DNA of 10,107 bases from Phoronis ovalis (GCA_028565635.1 JAOXYB010067834.1:1-10107); one strand, 5' to 3'. Positions 1-7,777 are shown, numbered from the stretch's first letter. Made by a program: numbers and translations. The notes: generated by a model not told the origin, from the letters alone.

Positions 1-9
1 TATATATAG

Positions 10-64
10 ATATGACACTCCCAAATTCACTATCCAGGACAGTGTGAATTTGATAGTGCCATAT
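10..64. repeat. Imperfect inverted repeat, 21-bp arms
   Basis: The left arm is 10-30 and the right arm 44-64. They pair with 18 of 21 matches around a 13-base loop. Because it lies at the window edge it may be part of a larger element whose left side is not visible. No target duplication could be identified. Confidence 0.6.
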
Positions 65-197
65 ATTGGATAGTGAGTACAGAAAACGCATTTTTTTTGT
101 AGAGAATTGTTTTATTTGCAACAAAAGTACATCACACTAATCAAAATAATTTTTTTTTAAATTTAAATTATTAATAATAATAAAAAAAAATCCAGAA

Positions 198-222
198 GGA
201 CTTGCATTTTTGTTGCAAGTCC
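198..222. repeat. Short perfect hairpin, 9-bp stem
   Basis: GGACTTGCA (198-206) pairs perfectly with TGCAAGTCC (214-222) around a 7-base T-rich loop. It is intronic and has no recognised role. Confidence 0.6.
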
Positions 223-701
223 AAAAATGTACATTCTCAAGCAAAATCACATTTGAACATGTATAGTGTTTCTTGTATTAAGGCATAGGGTAATAAGATA
301 ATAGACTGTTTAGTTGATCTATAAAACTTGCAAAAACTAGCAGACTTAACAACATTCTTACTACCTAAATAGCCAGTAACTACTAAACCACCCTGATGTC
401 AGGTTGTTAGAATGTCGAAGGAGAAAAATGGCCGCTATCTACTTTTACAGTAAAGAAAGTACCATCTTCTTGTGATATTTATTGTTGCCATTTCTCTGGT
501 TGTTTACCTCATAGTATAGGGCTTACTTTGCAAATTTCATAAATAAAATTTATCATTTAGCAGACTTAAGTTATGGAAGATGGACTTGGGAAAACATGTT
601 GACACACCTTTATAGCGAAATTTCCAGAAACCAACTTTATAAATTGTTCATGTTAGTAATTAATATCATATCAACATGTACTGTTTCTTATTTGTTTGCA
701 G

Positions 702-815
702 TGCTGGTATTGGTAGGACTGGTTGTTTTACTGCTGTGTCAATAGGCATGGAACAACTGGAGGAAGAACATAATGTCGATATCCTAGGAATAGTTTGTTC
801 AATGCGTTTAGATAG
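702..815 (+). CDS. Protein tyrosine phosphatase, KIM/R7 family: penultimate coding exon (P-loop)
   Basis: This exon encodes part of the catalytic domain of a classical phosphotyrosine phosphatase. It opens with the last base of a Ser codon, then 37 complete codons starting AGIGRTGCFTAVSIG and ending VCSMRLD, then AG, the first two bases of an Arg codon. AGIGRTG is the C-terminal part of the P-loop HCSAGIGRTG and supplies the phosphate-binding Arg. The nucleophilic Cys lies in the preceding exon, outside the window. The following helix and the VCSMRLDR stretch resemble PTPN5 (STEP), PTPN7 (HePTP) and PTPRR, which dephosphorylate ERK and p38 MAP kinases through a kinase-interaction motif. That motif would lie upstream and is not visible, so the family call rests on the catalytic domain alone. 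Splice sites are TTTGCAG before 702 and AG|GTAGGT after 815. The next exon joins in phase to give DRGGMVQT. Confidence 0.93.
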
Positions 816-1036
816 GTAGGTACACAGACTTAGATCCAGTTAAGAGAATGAAAATGGAGTCATCTTGGCTTGATTTTACATTCACATCTCATTGTATTAG
901 TTGGTACTGCTGAAAAGAGATTCTTCCCTATCCACATAATCCTCACACTTGTGCTGCCAGAACAAAATGTTTTTTTTTATAATGCACGCAGTGTAGTTTC
1001 CAAATTGCTTGATAGTAGAGTGATGGTAGTTTTAAC

Positions 1037-1117
1037 TGTTTTTTATGTATTACTGATTCTATTTGCAAAGTACTCTAACACTCTAAGGGAAATAGAATCA
1101 GTAATATACAAAAAACA
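1037..1117. repeat. Intronic hairpin, 27-bp arms
   Basis: The arm 1037-1063 is complementary to 1091-1117 over 27 positions with a few mismatches in the middle, around a 27-base loop. It is AT-rich. It could be a small foldback or MITE remnant, or less likely a small-RNA precursor. Sequence alone does not decide. Confidence 0.65.
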
Positions 1118-1142
1118 ATGAAGAATAAGCTTGCATGCACTA

Positions 1143-1150
1143 GGTGACAT
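1143..1150. repeat. Left target-site duplication of foldback element
   Basis: GGTGACAT lies immediately before the element's CACAGGG end and is identical to 2140-2147. Confidence 0.9.
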
Positions 1151-2139
1151 CACAGGGAACTGGTGCTTAAAATATCTAAAATGAATAAAAAATATGCAAT
1201 GAATGAAATAAATATATTTCCACTTCTACCATTCACACTTATCACCAAATGGTCGAAAATCCTGCAAAAATGGCAAAAAACTCACAGAAATTATCAATAT
1301 ACCTCCTGTGTCTGAGGCGGCGTCTCATACTAAATAGAACAGTATCAAGGGGTGACACGCGAATTGAAAATTTCATGGTTGAATTTTTAAAAAATTGTTT
1401 TTTGCCAATCAGCCCACACACCCTCAGGAAACTTACCAAAACAACCCTTAACTCCTTAAACTAGTGTCAAAAAAATGTTTCTATCCACGTACCTCCACAG
1501 ACATACGAAATATTCAACAACAAACTCATAAATTGCCCCGAAGACTGTAATCGTTAAGCAAATTGACCTTTCACTCTAACTAGGTCACTGGAAACAGTAC
1601 CAATACCCACCGGAAATCGTCGTTGATTGGATAAAGATTCGTCATCAGATGAAGCATGGTGATTCTCAGAAAGTTCATTGTTTTCTGATACAAGCATTTA
1701 TCCAATCAGCGATGATTTCCGTTGGGCAATGCTACTGTTTCTGGTGACCTAGTTAGAGTGGAAGGTCAATTTCCTTAACGATCACTGTCTTCGGGGACAT
1801 GTTTGTGGAGGTACATGGATGGAAACATTTTTTGACGCTAGTTTAAGGAGTTATTCTGTTAAGTTTCTTGAGGGTGTTTGGCAAAAAAAATTTTTTTTTT
1901 TTAAATTCAACTATGAAATTTTCAATTCTCATGTCACCCCTTGGTACTGGTCTAGATAGTACGAGACACAGCCTCGGACACAGGAGCTATATTGATTATT
2001 TTTGTGAGTTTTTTTGCCATTTTTGCAGGATTTTTGACCATTTGGTGATAAGTGTGAATGACAGAAGTGGAAATATATTTATTTCATTCATTACATATTT
2101 TTTATTCGTTATATATTTTTTTAGCACCAGTTCCCTGTG
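1151..2139. mobile_element. Foldback DNA transposon with long terminal inverted repeats (non-autonomous)
   Basis: The element is 989 bp and sits inside the last PTP intron. Its ends are CACAGGGAACTGGTGCT and the exact reverse complement. The left arm (1151-1635) and right arm (1697-2139) are complementary along almost their whole length, separated by a 61-bp loop that itself contains a small TCAGAAA/TTTCTGA stem. The left arm has about 40 extra bases near 1500-1540. The element is flanked on both sides by the identical 8 bp GGTGACAT. It encodes no transposase; the open frames in the two arms (1249-1464 and 1868-2269) are by-products of the duplicated sequence. An 8-bp target duplication fits hAT, P, Merlin or Novosib superfamilies. 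The superfamily is not assigned, because the target does not match the usual hAT preference (T at position 2). Confidence 0.93.
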
Positions 2140-2147
2140 GGTGACAT
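2140..2147. repeat. Right target-site duplication of foldback element
   Basis: GGTGACAT lies immediately after the element's CCCTGTG end and is identical to 1143-1150. Confidence 0.9.
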
Positions 2148-2312
2148 TGTCAAACAAAGCAGTCATTCCCACAATTCACAGCATTTTAGGAATAATTATT
2201 CTTCTACACAATTCAGTCGTAAACATGAAGAATCATAGAATTGATAGGGTTCATTTTGTTACGCTGTAGCTTATTGTCTAAAACATAATAACCTTATTTG
2301 GTTATTTTACAG

Positions 2313-2412
2313 AGGTGGCATGGTACAGACAGGAGAACAGTATGAGTTTATTCATCGAGCTTTGTGTCTTTACGAAAAACAGTTGCCTGCTAGTTCTCCT
2401 GGTATCAAGTGA
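2313..2412 (+). CDS. Protein tyrosine phosphatase, KIM/R7 family: last coding exon (Q-loop and C-terminus)
   Basis: The exon follows a good acceptor (TTATTTTACAG, AG at 2311-2312). Its first base completes the Arg codon begun in 702-815. The 32 following codons begin GGMVQTGEQYEF, continue IHRALCLYEKQL and end PASSPGIK before TGA at 2410-2412. QTGEQY is the conserved Q-loop motif of classical PTPs (QTxxQY); its Gln residues position water for hydrolysis of the cysteinyl-phosphate intermediate. The short tail straight after the last catalytic helix, YEKQL plus a Ser/Pro-rich end, fits PTPN5/PTPN7-like enzymes, which stop soon after the catalytic domain. It argues against a receptor with a second phosphatase domain. 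Which of PTPN5, PTPN7 or PTPRR is closest cannot be decided, and an invertebrate may carry a single ancestor of all three. Confidence 0.94.
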
Positions 2413-4635
2413 AAAAGTATGAATGAAATAATTGATTCCAGCCATTTATATGTGGTAGCCATTATGCAGTGATGCCCTATCACAAAGTATTTTACTGTAT
2501 GGACTGACGTGTTTGTTGTTCAGACGTGTTTGAGTTGGAGATATTGCTGGTCAATCATCTCGGTTTTAAATGGGAACTCATTTTCGGATCTAATTTGTAG
2601 CATAAAGGTGCAGTTGGGATTCTTTTCGAAAATAATGTGAAAATGCTGCCAGTTGTAGAGCGATTTCAAAAACAGTTTCTTCTCTTCTCAGACAACAATG
2701 TTGGTCAATTAAGAGTTGACTTATATATAAACTAATTTTCGTAGAATTTGTTTTGAAAAGTTGCAGGATAACATCAACACGTAAGGTTGTGGGTAGTAAG
2801 TAGCTAGTAGTAATTGTGAAAGATGATTCTATGGTATGAATATTTATACTGAATTGTCTTTTCACTGTCATATTTTGGTTTAAAAAAATGGATGATTGCA
2901 AGGTACAGTATGTAGGGGCAATTATAAATTAAGTAGATTTATTGTAAGATTATAGAGGAATTTGTTTAAATTTATCTGTGATTTAATACTGGTGCCAATA
3001 TTTAATAATTAAATCAAAATGTTGTCATTATATTATGCATATCTGAACCATCTATAAGTGAATACTATATGTGCAAATGGATAAAATATTGTGGTTTTGA
3101 GAGTAATATGTTGCATGGAACATAATAATTATAATTAGCTTCATTCACATGTGACGTCCATGAGATGTACCAAATATTTACTTCATTGGAGCAATAATAA
3201 TTTCACCATCTGCTTACGTGATGGAGAGTTGTATAGGTATGCATGATAAGAATGGCAAGTAACTCTTTTCGAACTTATAGTGTTCGTTCCTAGGCTTGTT
3301 GTTATTGTATTTGTGCAAATGTAACTGTACTTTAAATAAGAGTCGCTGGCTTTAATTATAATGAAGTCTGTACCCATCAGTGAACATCTATGTACATGTT
3401 GTTACTGCACCTTAAGAGTTTTCTGTGATTACAGGTACAAGACATTGTATTACTGATTTTTAAAATATAACATATTTTAGTTTAATGTTGCTTTTATTGT
3501 TGTTGAAGGTAACTGTGAGTTTACAGTAGCAAGATATTCAGGTATCAGTTTGTGTAATTGACTGTTTGCATGCACTTGGTGATGCCATCTGTCAGACCCA
3601 AGAGATTCCAGCATTTGAATGAACATTGATGCAGTTCTGTCAATACTGTATTGCCTCGATAGTTTGACCAAAATTATAAATTTTTTGTGGATATAGTTAT
3701 TAAAAATTTTCATTTCGAGAGGCTTAATGATTGATTGATTTCGCCAAAACTGTGTTTTATCTAAGAACGTTTTTATCAATAACAAGATTTTGCAATAATT
3801 TTATGTCAAAAAAATAACTTTAACAAAATGAAACACTGTTAGTTAGATCCTCTTAATAAATCTAATATGGTAAAGTAATAATGAAATATAAAATGAAGCA
3901 ATAGTAAAAAAAGTATAGGTGGTTAAGCTTTTAAAATGTCTTTTGTGTGGCTGTATAATATAATTGTTCATTGTGCCTTCTACAAGGTTAGAAATTGAAC
4001 TGTTAGCCTACATGTCTATTGGAAAATAAAAAAATTTGAGTTGTTATGGAATGATATGCCTCAATAAGTATTATCACATTTTGTAGTTAATCTCTGTTTT
4101 TTGTTTTTTTAAAACAGCTCGACTGTTTATAATAATTTATTTGGCTCACTGCTATTGAGCAACGCTGCTGTCTAAGCAATTGATTTTATGTTAATTTATG
4201 TTCATTGTGTTATAAAATGCTAGATGTTTAATTTATTTTTGTTATGTTAATTATTAGTTATGTAGTAATTTATTCTGCATTGTATTTGTTACTCCGCAAA
4301 AAAATAGGTCAGGTAAAAATGTGTGTTTTAAGAAATGTTATACAATGAGAAAAGCAATTCAAAGTCCACAAAATAATGTTGATCTTTTTTGTTTTCATCA
4401 CATGTGTAGTTTGGGGAACTATCTAAAAAAAATTACATATAAATTTTGATGTGTTAATATAATGCGTAAGAGAATATTTTTGCATTTTGAGAAGTTTTGA
4501 AGGAATGCCTTCATGATGGTTTTGAGAGTATAGTAATATTTTAATACTGTTGGTGTTTATATCTTCTCATGCTTTGTTCATTTATTTCTGTAACAAATGT
4601 TCTATATAAAAATAAATATTTATTCAATGAAACTG
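2413..4635 (+). other. 3' UTR of the PTP gene (approximate end)
   Basis: No coding exon was found on either strand in this AT-rich, stop-rich stretch directly after the PTP stop codon. The most plausible end is the AATAAA at 4611-4616 followed by a TG-rich stretch around 4635-4650, giving a UTR of about 2.2 kb. Earlier AATAAA hexamers (near 3856 and 4024) could give shorter transcripts. Minus-strand open frames at 2590-2901, 3183-3377 and 3477-3785 have no recognisable domains and look like chance. The 3' boundary is inferred. Confidence 0.6.
4611..4616 (+). terminator. Candidate polyadenylation signal of the PTP gene
   Basis: AATAAA is followed about 20-40 bases later by a TG-rich segment (CATGTTTGGTT), the usual layout of an animal cleavage and polyadenylation site. 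It is the last such hexamer before the sequence character changes ahead of the next gene. Confidence 0.55.
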
Positions 4636-5026
4636 CATGTTTGGTTATTCAGGTGGCTCCATGATTTAATAGGGTGGGTTAGTTAATATCAAACCCCCTA
4701 AAATGCCATTGATATATATAGGCCTACTTTGTTCAGCTCCCGATTTATCTGTGTTACCCAAGGCTTCATTTAACTATAGTATTTCTAAAACTTAAAATAA
4801 TTGTTTGCCACTGGATGTGTTTTTTGGAAAAAAGGTAACATGGTGTATTTTGTTGACCTATTTATTACAGGACAGGAGGAGGTTTTAGCACCAATGAAAA
4901 GAGAGATTGATATAACTTTAATATCTACCAAATAATCCAAGCATAAAAATAATAACTGTTAACAAGTAGCTACTTTATTAAAGGGAATAAATTTAAGTTT
5001 TTATTAAATTTGATTCAAATGTCCTC

Positions 5027-5038
5027 GGGGGGGGGGGG
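5027..5038. repeat. 12-G homopolymer followed by CCCG
   Basis: This is a run of twelve G in otherwise AT-rich sequence, preceded by CCTC and followed by CCCG. It resembles the G-rich termini of the two MITEs in this window, but no partner end or target duplication was found nearby. It may be an eroded remnant. Confidence 0.6.
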
Positions 5039-5060
5039 CCCGAAAAATTATTTACATTAT

Positions 5061-5068
5061 TGACGTCA
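5061..5068. promoter_or_regulatory. Perfect CRE palindrome TGACGTCA
   Basis: TGACGTCA is the full cAMP-response element bound by CREB/CREM/ATF dimers. It lies 454 bases before the M1AP start codon and about 110 bases before the candidate donor of an untranslated first exon, a plausible promoter position. Binding is inferred from the motif only; an 8-bp match can occur by chance. Confidence 0.4.
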
Positions 5069-5089
5069 TTTCTTACAACCAAGCCTCTT

Positions 5090-5175
5090 TCTGATAGATG
5101 GAGAAGAAGAATCGTCTGGTGCATATTTAGGATAGCCTATAAGGCTTCAAGCTTTGCGCGTTGAGTCTTTTCCCG
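5090..5175 (+). other. Possible untranslated first exon of M1AP
   Basis: The coding exon at 5522 has a pyrimidine-rich acceptor (TTTAG, AG at 5505-5506) only 16 bases before its ATG, so an upstream 5' UTR exon is expected. A donor-like CG|GTATGT follows 5175, and the stretch before it has more CpG than its surroundings. The left boundary given is arbitrary and the call is tentative. Confidence 0.25.
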
Positions 5176-5521
5176 GTATGTTTTGGTATGTAATTACCTG
5201 TTTTCTAAAGCAACCGTGATTGCATTTGTATGTTATTTCGAATTATTATGAACTATTTCGTGTGATGTAGATTTTTTTGCCATTCTTTCATCATTCCAGA
5301 ATAGATTATAGATAGGCCGCGCCGGAATTATGTCTGAAATTTCTACTCTATGAAGAATTTCTCTTTCTTGCAGTTGAAACAACTGGAATTATGATGAATA
5401 ACACCGTTATTCTTTAATTAGTTTAAATATAGGGCCCCTTTTTCAAACTCCAAAGATTTTTTTATAAAATGAGATACTTTTTACATTTTTTTTTTTACTC
5501 ATTTAGGCTACTGCAGAAAAG

Positions 5522-5591
5522 ATGAGTATGACTATGAGACCGTCAAATTCAGTCGAGGACGAGAATCGAGTTTTCTTCCCAAGACAGCCAG
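5522..5591 (+). CDS. M1AP: Meiosis 1 associated protein orthologue, coding exon 1
   Basis: M1AP is needed for meiosis I in vertebrate male germ cells and is reported to work with the ZZS recombination proteins (SHOC1, TEX11, SPO16). This exon is the proposed start: ATG at 5522 with A at -3, 23 codons (MSMTMRPSN through VFFPRQP) and one extra base. The donor CAG|GTGTGG follows 5591. The leftover G joins CA of the exon at 6856 to make Ala, giving RQPARILLVDF. This lines up with the human N-terminus, where a short polar leader ending in QPPR precedes the first beta-strand. Phase and length both fit, which is the main evidence. A TAG at 5504-5506 stops the frame in genomic DNA, but it coincides with the acceptor. 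An in-frame upstream coding exon is therefore possible, and 5524 is not a proven N-terminus. Confidence 0.75.
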
Positions 5592-5928
5592 GTGTGGTAC
5601 TCATATTGATTATTCACATTTTTGAAATCCACTTTTCCCGGTGGCATCATTCAATAGAAAAAGTGAAGTCATAACAGTTACAATTTTTTTTAACGACACC
5701 ATAAAAAGGGCACAAGCAATTAGGATATTTCCAGAATTTTAGTACCCAATTATGCAAGAAAACGACTGAGGATATTCCAATGTGAAAAAGCACGACCGTT
5801 TTTTAAGTTTTCAAGGAGGAAGTAAATACAACTGGTAATAAGACGTCCGATGATCGATTATTCGATACTGATTTTTGCCCTTCTTCTGCTGGTGATTATA
5901 CAACCGGGACGTGGACCTAAGACCTGTT

Positions 5929-5936
5929 ATCTCTTA
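5929..5936. repeat. Left target-site duplication of MITE A
   Basis: ATCTCTTA is identical to 6448-6455 on the other side of the element. Confidence 0.85.
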
Positions 5937-6447
5937 CCCGGGGGGTGGTCAATATGAAAGTGGGTACCCATGTTCCAACAAGACTTTTCAAAAAAGTCCC
6001 TAACGAAGTGAAATATTCCAAATAAATACACCCCTAAAGAAGTGATTTTTTTAAAATACACCCCTAAAGAAGTGCTTTTTTGAAAAAATACACCCCTAAG
6101 GAAGTGGATCACGACATTCTCAAAATAGCATCAATTCAGTAATTAACTTTCATATGAAGGGGAATACACATTCTGGTAAACATGTTAAGTTTTCTTGACC
6201 GTATTTACACCCCTAACGAAGTGAATTTTGAATGATTACCCTAACGAAGTGAAACTTCCAAACAACACCCCTTAGGAAGTGTCACACCTCAAAAAAAACA
6301 CCCCTTTTCTTGATTTTAGCCCAAAAACAGACCCTAAGCACGTAACGTGCGTTACGCGCCGGCGGTTCGAAAAACATACCCTTTCACACGAAATTTTGTT
6401 GGAACATGCGTACCCATTTTTATATTGACCACTCCCCCCCCCCCGGG
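5937..6447. mobile_element. MITE-like element A (CCCGGGGG ends) in M1AP intron 1
   Basis: The element is 511 bp. The left end begins CCCGGGGGGTGGTCAATAT. The right end, reverse-complemented, begins CCCGGGGGGGGGGG, then AGTGGTCAATAT. Pairing continues through GGGTAC(C/G)CATG to GTTCCAAC, giving terminal inverted repeats of about 45 bp. The flanks are the identical 8 bp ATCTCTTA (5929-5936 and 6448-6455); both copies happen to be followed by CC. The interior carries the repeated motif CACCCCTAANGAAGTG and a CGTAACG/CGTTACG palindrome near 6341-6356. There is no transposase frame. It shares organisation and short internal blocks with the element at 7778-8215. The superfamily is unassigned; 8-bp duplications allow hAT or Merlin, among others. 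Confidence 0.9.
5998..6281 (+). repeat. Interspersed array of a 16-bp motif, CACCCCTAANGAAGTG (7 copies)
   Basis: Copies lie at about 5998-6010 (left-truncated), 6029-6044, 6059-6074, 6091-6106, 6208-6223, 6238-6251 (left-truncated) and 6266-6281. Degenerate copies follow near 6299 and 6330. The variable base N is C, A or G. Spacers are A/T-rich and 14-16 bases in the tighter groups, giving a period near 30, with one gap of about 100 bases (6107-6207). Every good copy contains CCCTAA except the last (CCCTTA). The array lies wholly inside MITE A. Confidence 0.85.
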
Positions 6448-6455
6448 ATCTCTTA
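6448..6455. repeat. Right target-site duplication of MITE A
   Basis: ATCTCTTA directly follows the CCCGGG end and is identical to 5929-5936. Confidence 0.85.
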
Positions 6456-6855
6456 CCTCCGTATATATGCTTTAAAAACGTAGAGTGCTCTAGCCCATGT
6501 AAAAACGTAATCGTACAATTGTTCCAGGACGAAATTCCCATTGACAGGTTAACTTCTTTAATCTATTTTAAATAGCAATTTTGATTACAGTCTTTCCTCA
6601 TAATTATATCCTACTTTTTGCTTTCAGGCTGGGGATGTATTAACAGAACAACCTTTTTTTAGTTTCGAGGACAGCGTTCAAAATAAATGTCCTTTTTGGG
6701 CCTTAGCTTTTCCACGAATTTTGAAATGATCATGTGTATACATATCTTGTTGTTGAGTGCATGATACCACCTGGCACTTTTCACAAATATTGTGTTGGCG
6801 GTGACATTTCATCATATGGCTTCAATTATAGTTTTACATGTTTTTTTCTTTTTAG

Positions 6856-7013
6856 CAAGAATACTATTAGTAGACTTCATGCCACCATTTAACAGTGAAA
6901 TGTGTGGTAATCTCTGTCAGGCTATTCATGATGTTTTCACTATTGCTTGCAACATAAGTGGACCTAGTAGAATTCCATTATTTGGTATTTTTGCACTAGG
7001 AAACTTTCCTGAG
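6856..7013 (+). CDS. M1AP: M1AP orthologue, coding exon 2 (start of the vWA-like fold)
   Basis: After CA, which completes the Ala codon from exon 1, there are 52 codons beginning RILLVDFMPPF and ending LGNFPE, before the donor GAG|GTATAT. The stretch NLCQAIHDVFTIACNISGPSR matches human M1AP, where the same region reads as NLCEAL, an aromatic-rich helix and then GPSR, preceded by a hydrophobic strand. The pattern is strand (ILLVDF), amphipathic helix (residues about 15-33), strand (IPLFGIFALG). This is the opening of a vWA-type alpha/beta domain, but DFMPP replaces the metal-binding DxSxS motif. The frame stays open leftwards into the intron to an ATG at 6792, but the splice acceptor and the fit to exon 1 show that this ATG is not the start. 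Confidence 0.93.
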
Positions 7014-7271
7014 GTATATAAAAAAAGTTAGGTTTACCAAACATTTAATATTTAACAATATATTTATTAATTTTTTGACTATTCAAATTTGTACCAGTTA
7101 GTTCCATAGCTGAGGATTACGCTTTTTGCCCAGAAAGTAATTTTCTCAATTGTTTAATATAAAAGCCCACTTTTGTTTTATTTGGAAGAGATAACCAATT
7201 ATTTTGTTGCAGTTATATGTTATAATTTTATTGACTATTAGTTGAATTTAAGAATTCTTACCTGTTTTTAG
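7014..7271 (+). other. M1AP intron 2
   Basis: This 258-bp AT-rich intron runs from GTATAT to CCTGTTTTTAG (AG at 7270-7271). No element was recognised in it. Confidence 0.85.
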
Positions 7272-7448
7272 GCATTATTTCCCTTACAAAGTGTCAAAGG
7301 GAGCTTTCCACATCTTACAAATGCATTGACAGATTTGGCAAACTATCATGAGGAACGTCTTGGTACCAAGCCCTCAACTTGTTGTATAACTCAAGGCTTG
7401 CAGGATGCTTATATGCAATATAAAAGACAAACTCAAGGACTGCTGCAA
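7272..7448 (+). CDS. M1AP: M1AP orthologue, coding exon 3
   Basis: The exon has 59 complete codons in phase 0 at both ends, beginning ALFPLQSVKGSF and ending KRQTQGLLQ before CAA|GTATTC. LPFVQVKGNF in human M1AP aligns with LFPLQSVKGSF here, and human VEDGLQQFKQY aligns with ITQGLQDAYMQYKR. This anchors both ends of the exon. TQGLQDAYMQY has the form T-x-x-L-x-x-A, the position where vWA domains carry their second metal-site Thr and the following helix. The middle of the exon, ERLGTKPSTCC, is more variable and probably a loop. An asparagine- and tyrosine-containing helix (LTNALTDLANYHEE) precedes it. Confidence 0.94.
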
Positions 7449-7769
7449 GTATTCATCCCCAAGTTTCACTTCTACAACTATCATGGCTGGGAATAAATAG
7501 CCTTTTTACTCAAGTTAAATACAAAACAAAAACATTGACTTGCTTGCGATTTTTGCAGGCTTTTAATTTTCTATTGTTTGGTTACCATAAATCAAGCTAA
7601 ACACTTTTGTATGATGCAACATTTTGATGTTAGTTACACATAGAAGTGTCCTTTCAGAATTCTTCTGCCAGTTTCACTCTAGTTTTTTTAACAAATGCAC
7701 AAAAAATGTTTTATGTAGTTTAATTATCTCGCTGAATTTCAGTATTTGGAATTGATTTTGAAAATATAA

Positions 7770-7777
7770 GTTTTGCA
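7770..7777. repeat. Left target-site duplication of MITE B
   Basis: GTTTTGCA directly precedes the CCCGGGGG end and is identical to 8216-8223. Confidence 0.88.

Larger units (their letters stand above)
1..701 (+). other. Intron (3' part) of the PTP gene
   Basis: This stretch precedes the first recognisable exon and ends in a good 3' splice site (pyrimidine-rich tract then TTTGCAG, AG at 700-701). No coding exon for the WPD loop or for the residues just before the P-loop was found here, so the preceding exon lies left of the window. It holds two hairpins (10-64 and 198-222, listed separately) and AT-rich low-complexity sequence around 150-190. Nothing else was recognised. Confidence 0.75.
816..1150 (+). 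other. PTP last intron, part left of the foldback element
   Basis: This is the 5' part of the 1497-bp intron 816-2312. It contains an AT-rich hairpin (1037-1117, listed separately) and the left target duplication GGTGACAT (1143-1150). An 83-codon open frame at 870-1121 crosses the hairpin. It has no convincing homology and is not called a gene. Confidence 0.7.
4636..5506. other. Intergenic region, likely containing the M1AP promoter
   Basis: About 0.9 kb separates the presumed PTP poly(A) site from the first M1AP coding exon. It has no supported coding exon. It contains a 12-G run (5027-5038), a perfect CRE palindrome (5061-5068) and a candidate donor after 5175 (CG|GTATGT) that could end an untranslated first exon. 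An AG-ended tract at 4861-4870 looks like an acceptor, but the frame after it closes quickly and joins nothing recognisable. Confidence 0.5.
5592..6855 (+). other. M1AP intron 1
   Basis: This 1264-bp intron begins GTGTGG and ends with a T-rich tract and TTTTTAG (AG at 6854-6855). It hosts the 511-bp MITE at 5937-6447. The remainder, 5592-5928 and 6456-6855, shows no exon or recognisable RNA. Open frames on the minus strand at 5927-6112 and 6272-6541 are chance readings through the transposon. Confidence 0.75.

Noticed and set aside
870-1121. 83-codon open frame in the PTP intron, with a stretch NARSVVSKL recalling the start of LINE endonuclease domains
   Set aside because: The resemblance covers about nine residues, no other endonuclease motif follows, and the frame runs through an inverted repeat and AT-rich sequence. 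Chance is more likely.
1242-1464. Overlapping open frames on both strands (1242-1439 minus, 1249-1464 plus), with a similar peptide at 1868-2269
   Set aside because: The similarity of the peptides is explained by the two arms of the foldback element. None shows a transposase motif.
2590-3785. Three minus-strand open frames (2590-2901, 3183-3377, 3477-3785)
   Set aside because: They lie in the PTP 3' UTR, have no domain or family signature, and are of a length expected by chance.
4861-4935. Acceptor-like TTTATTACAG followed by an open stretch (GGFSTNEKRD)
   Set aside because: The frame closes after about 12 codons, no donor or partner exon fits, and it matches neither gene.
5998-6281. Tandem motif array as a CRISPR array or as telomere-derived sequence
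   Set aside because: It is a eukaryotic locus, spacers are A/T-rich and not unique, and CCCTAA units are not contiguous, so it is internal structure of a transposon.
5927-6541. Minus-strand open frames 5927-6112 and 6272-6541
   Set aside because: They read through MITE A and its motif array, so the repeated peptide pattern reflects the DNA repeat, not a protein.
6792-6855. ATG at 6792 as an alternative M1AP start
   Set aside because: The residues before 6856 are hydrophobic intron translation ending at a canonical polypyrimidine-AG acceptor, and the exon at 5522-5591 joins in phase with a better N-terminus.
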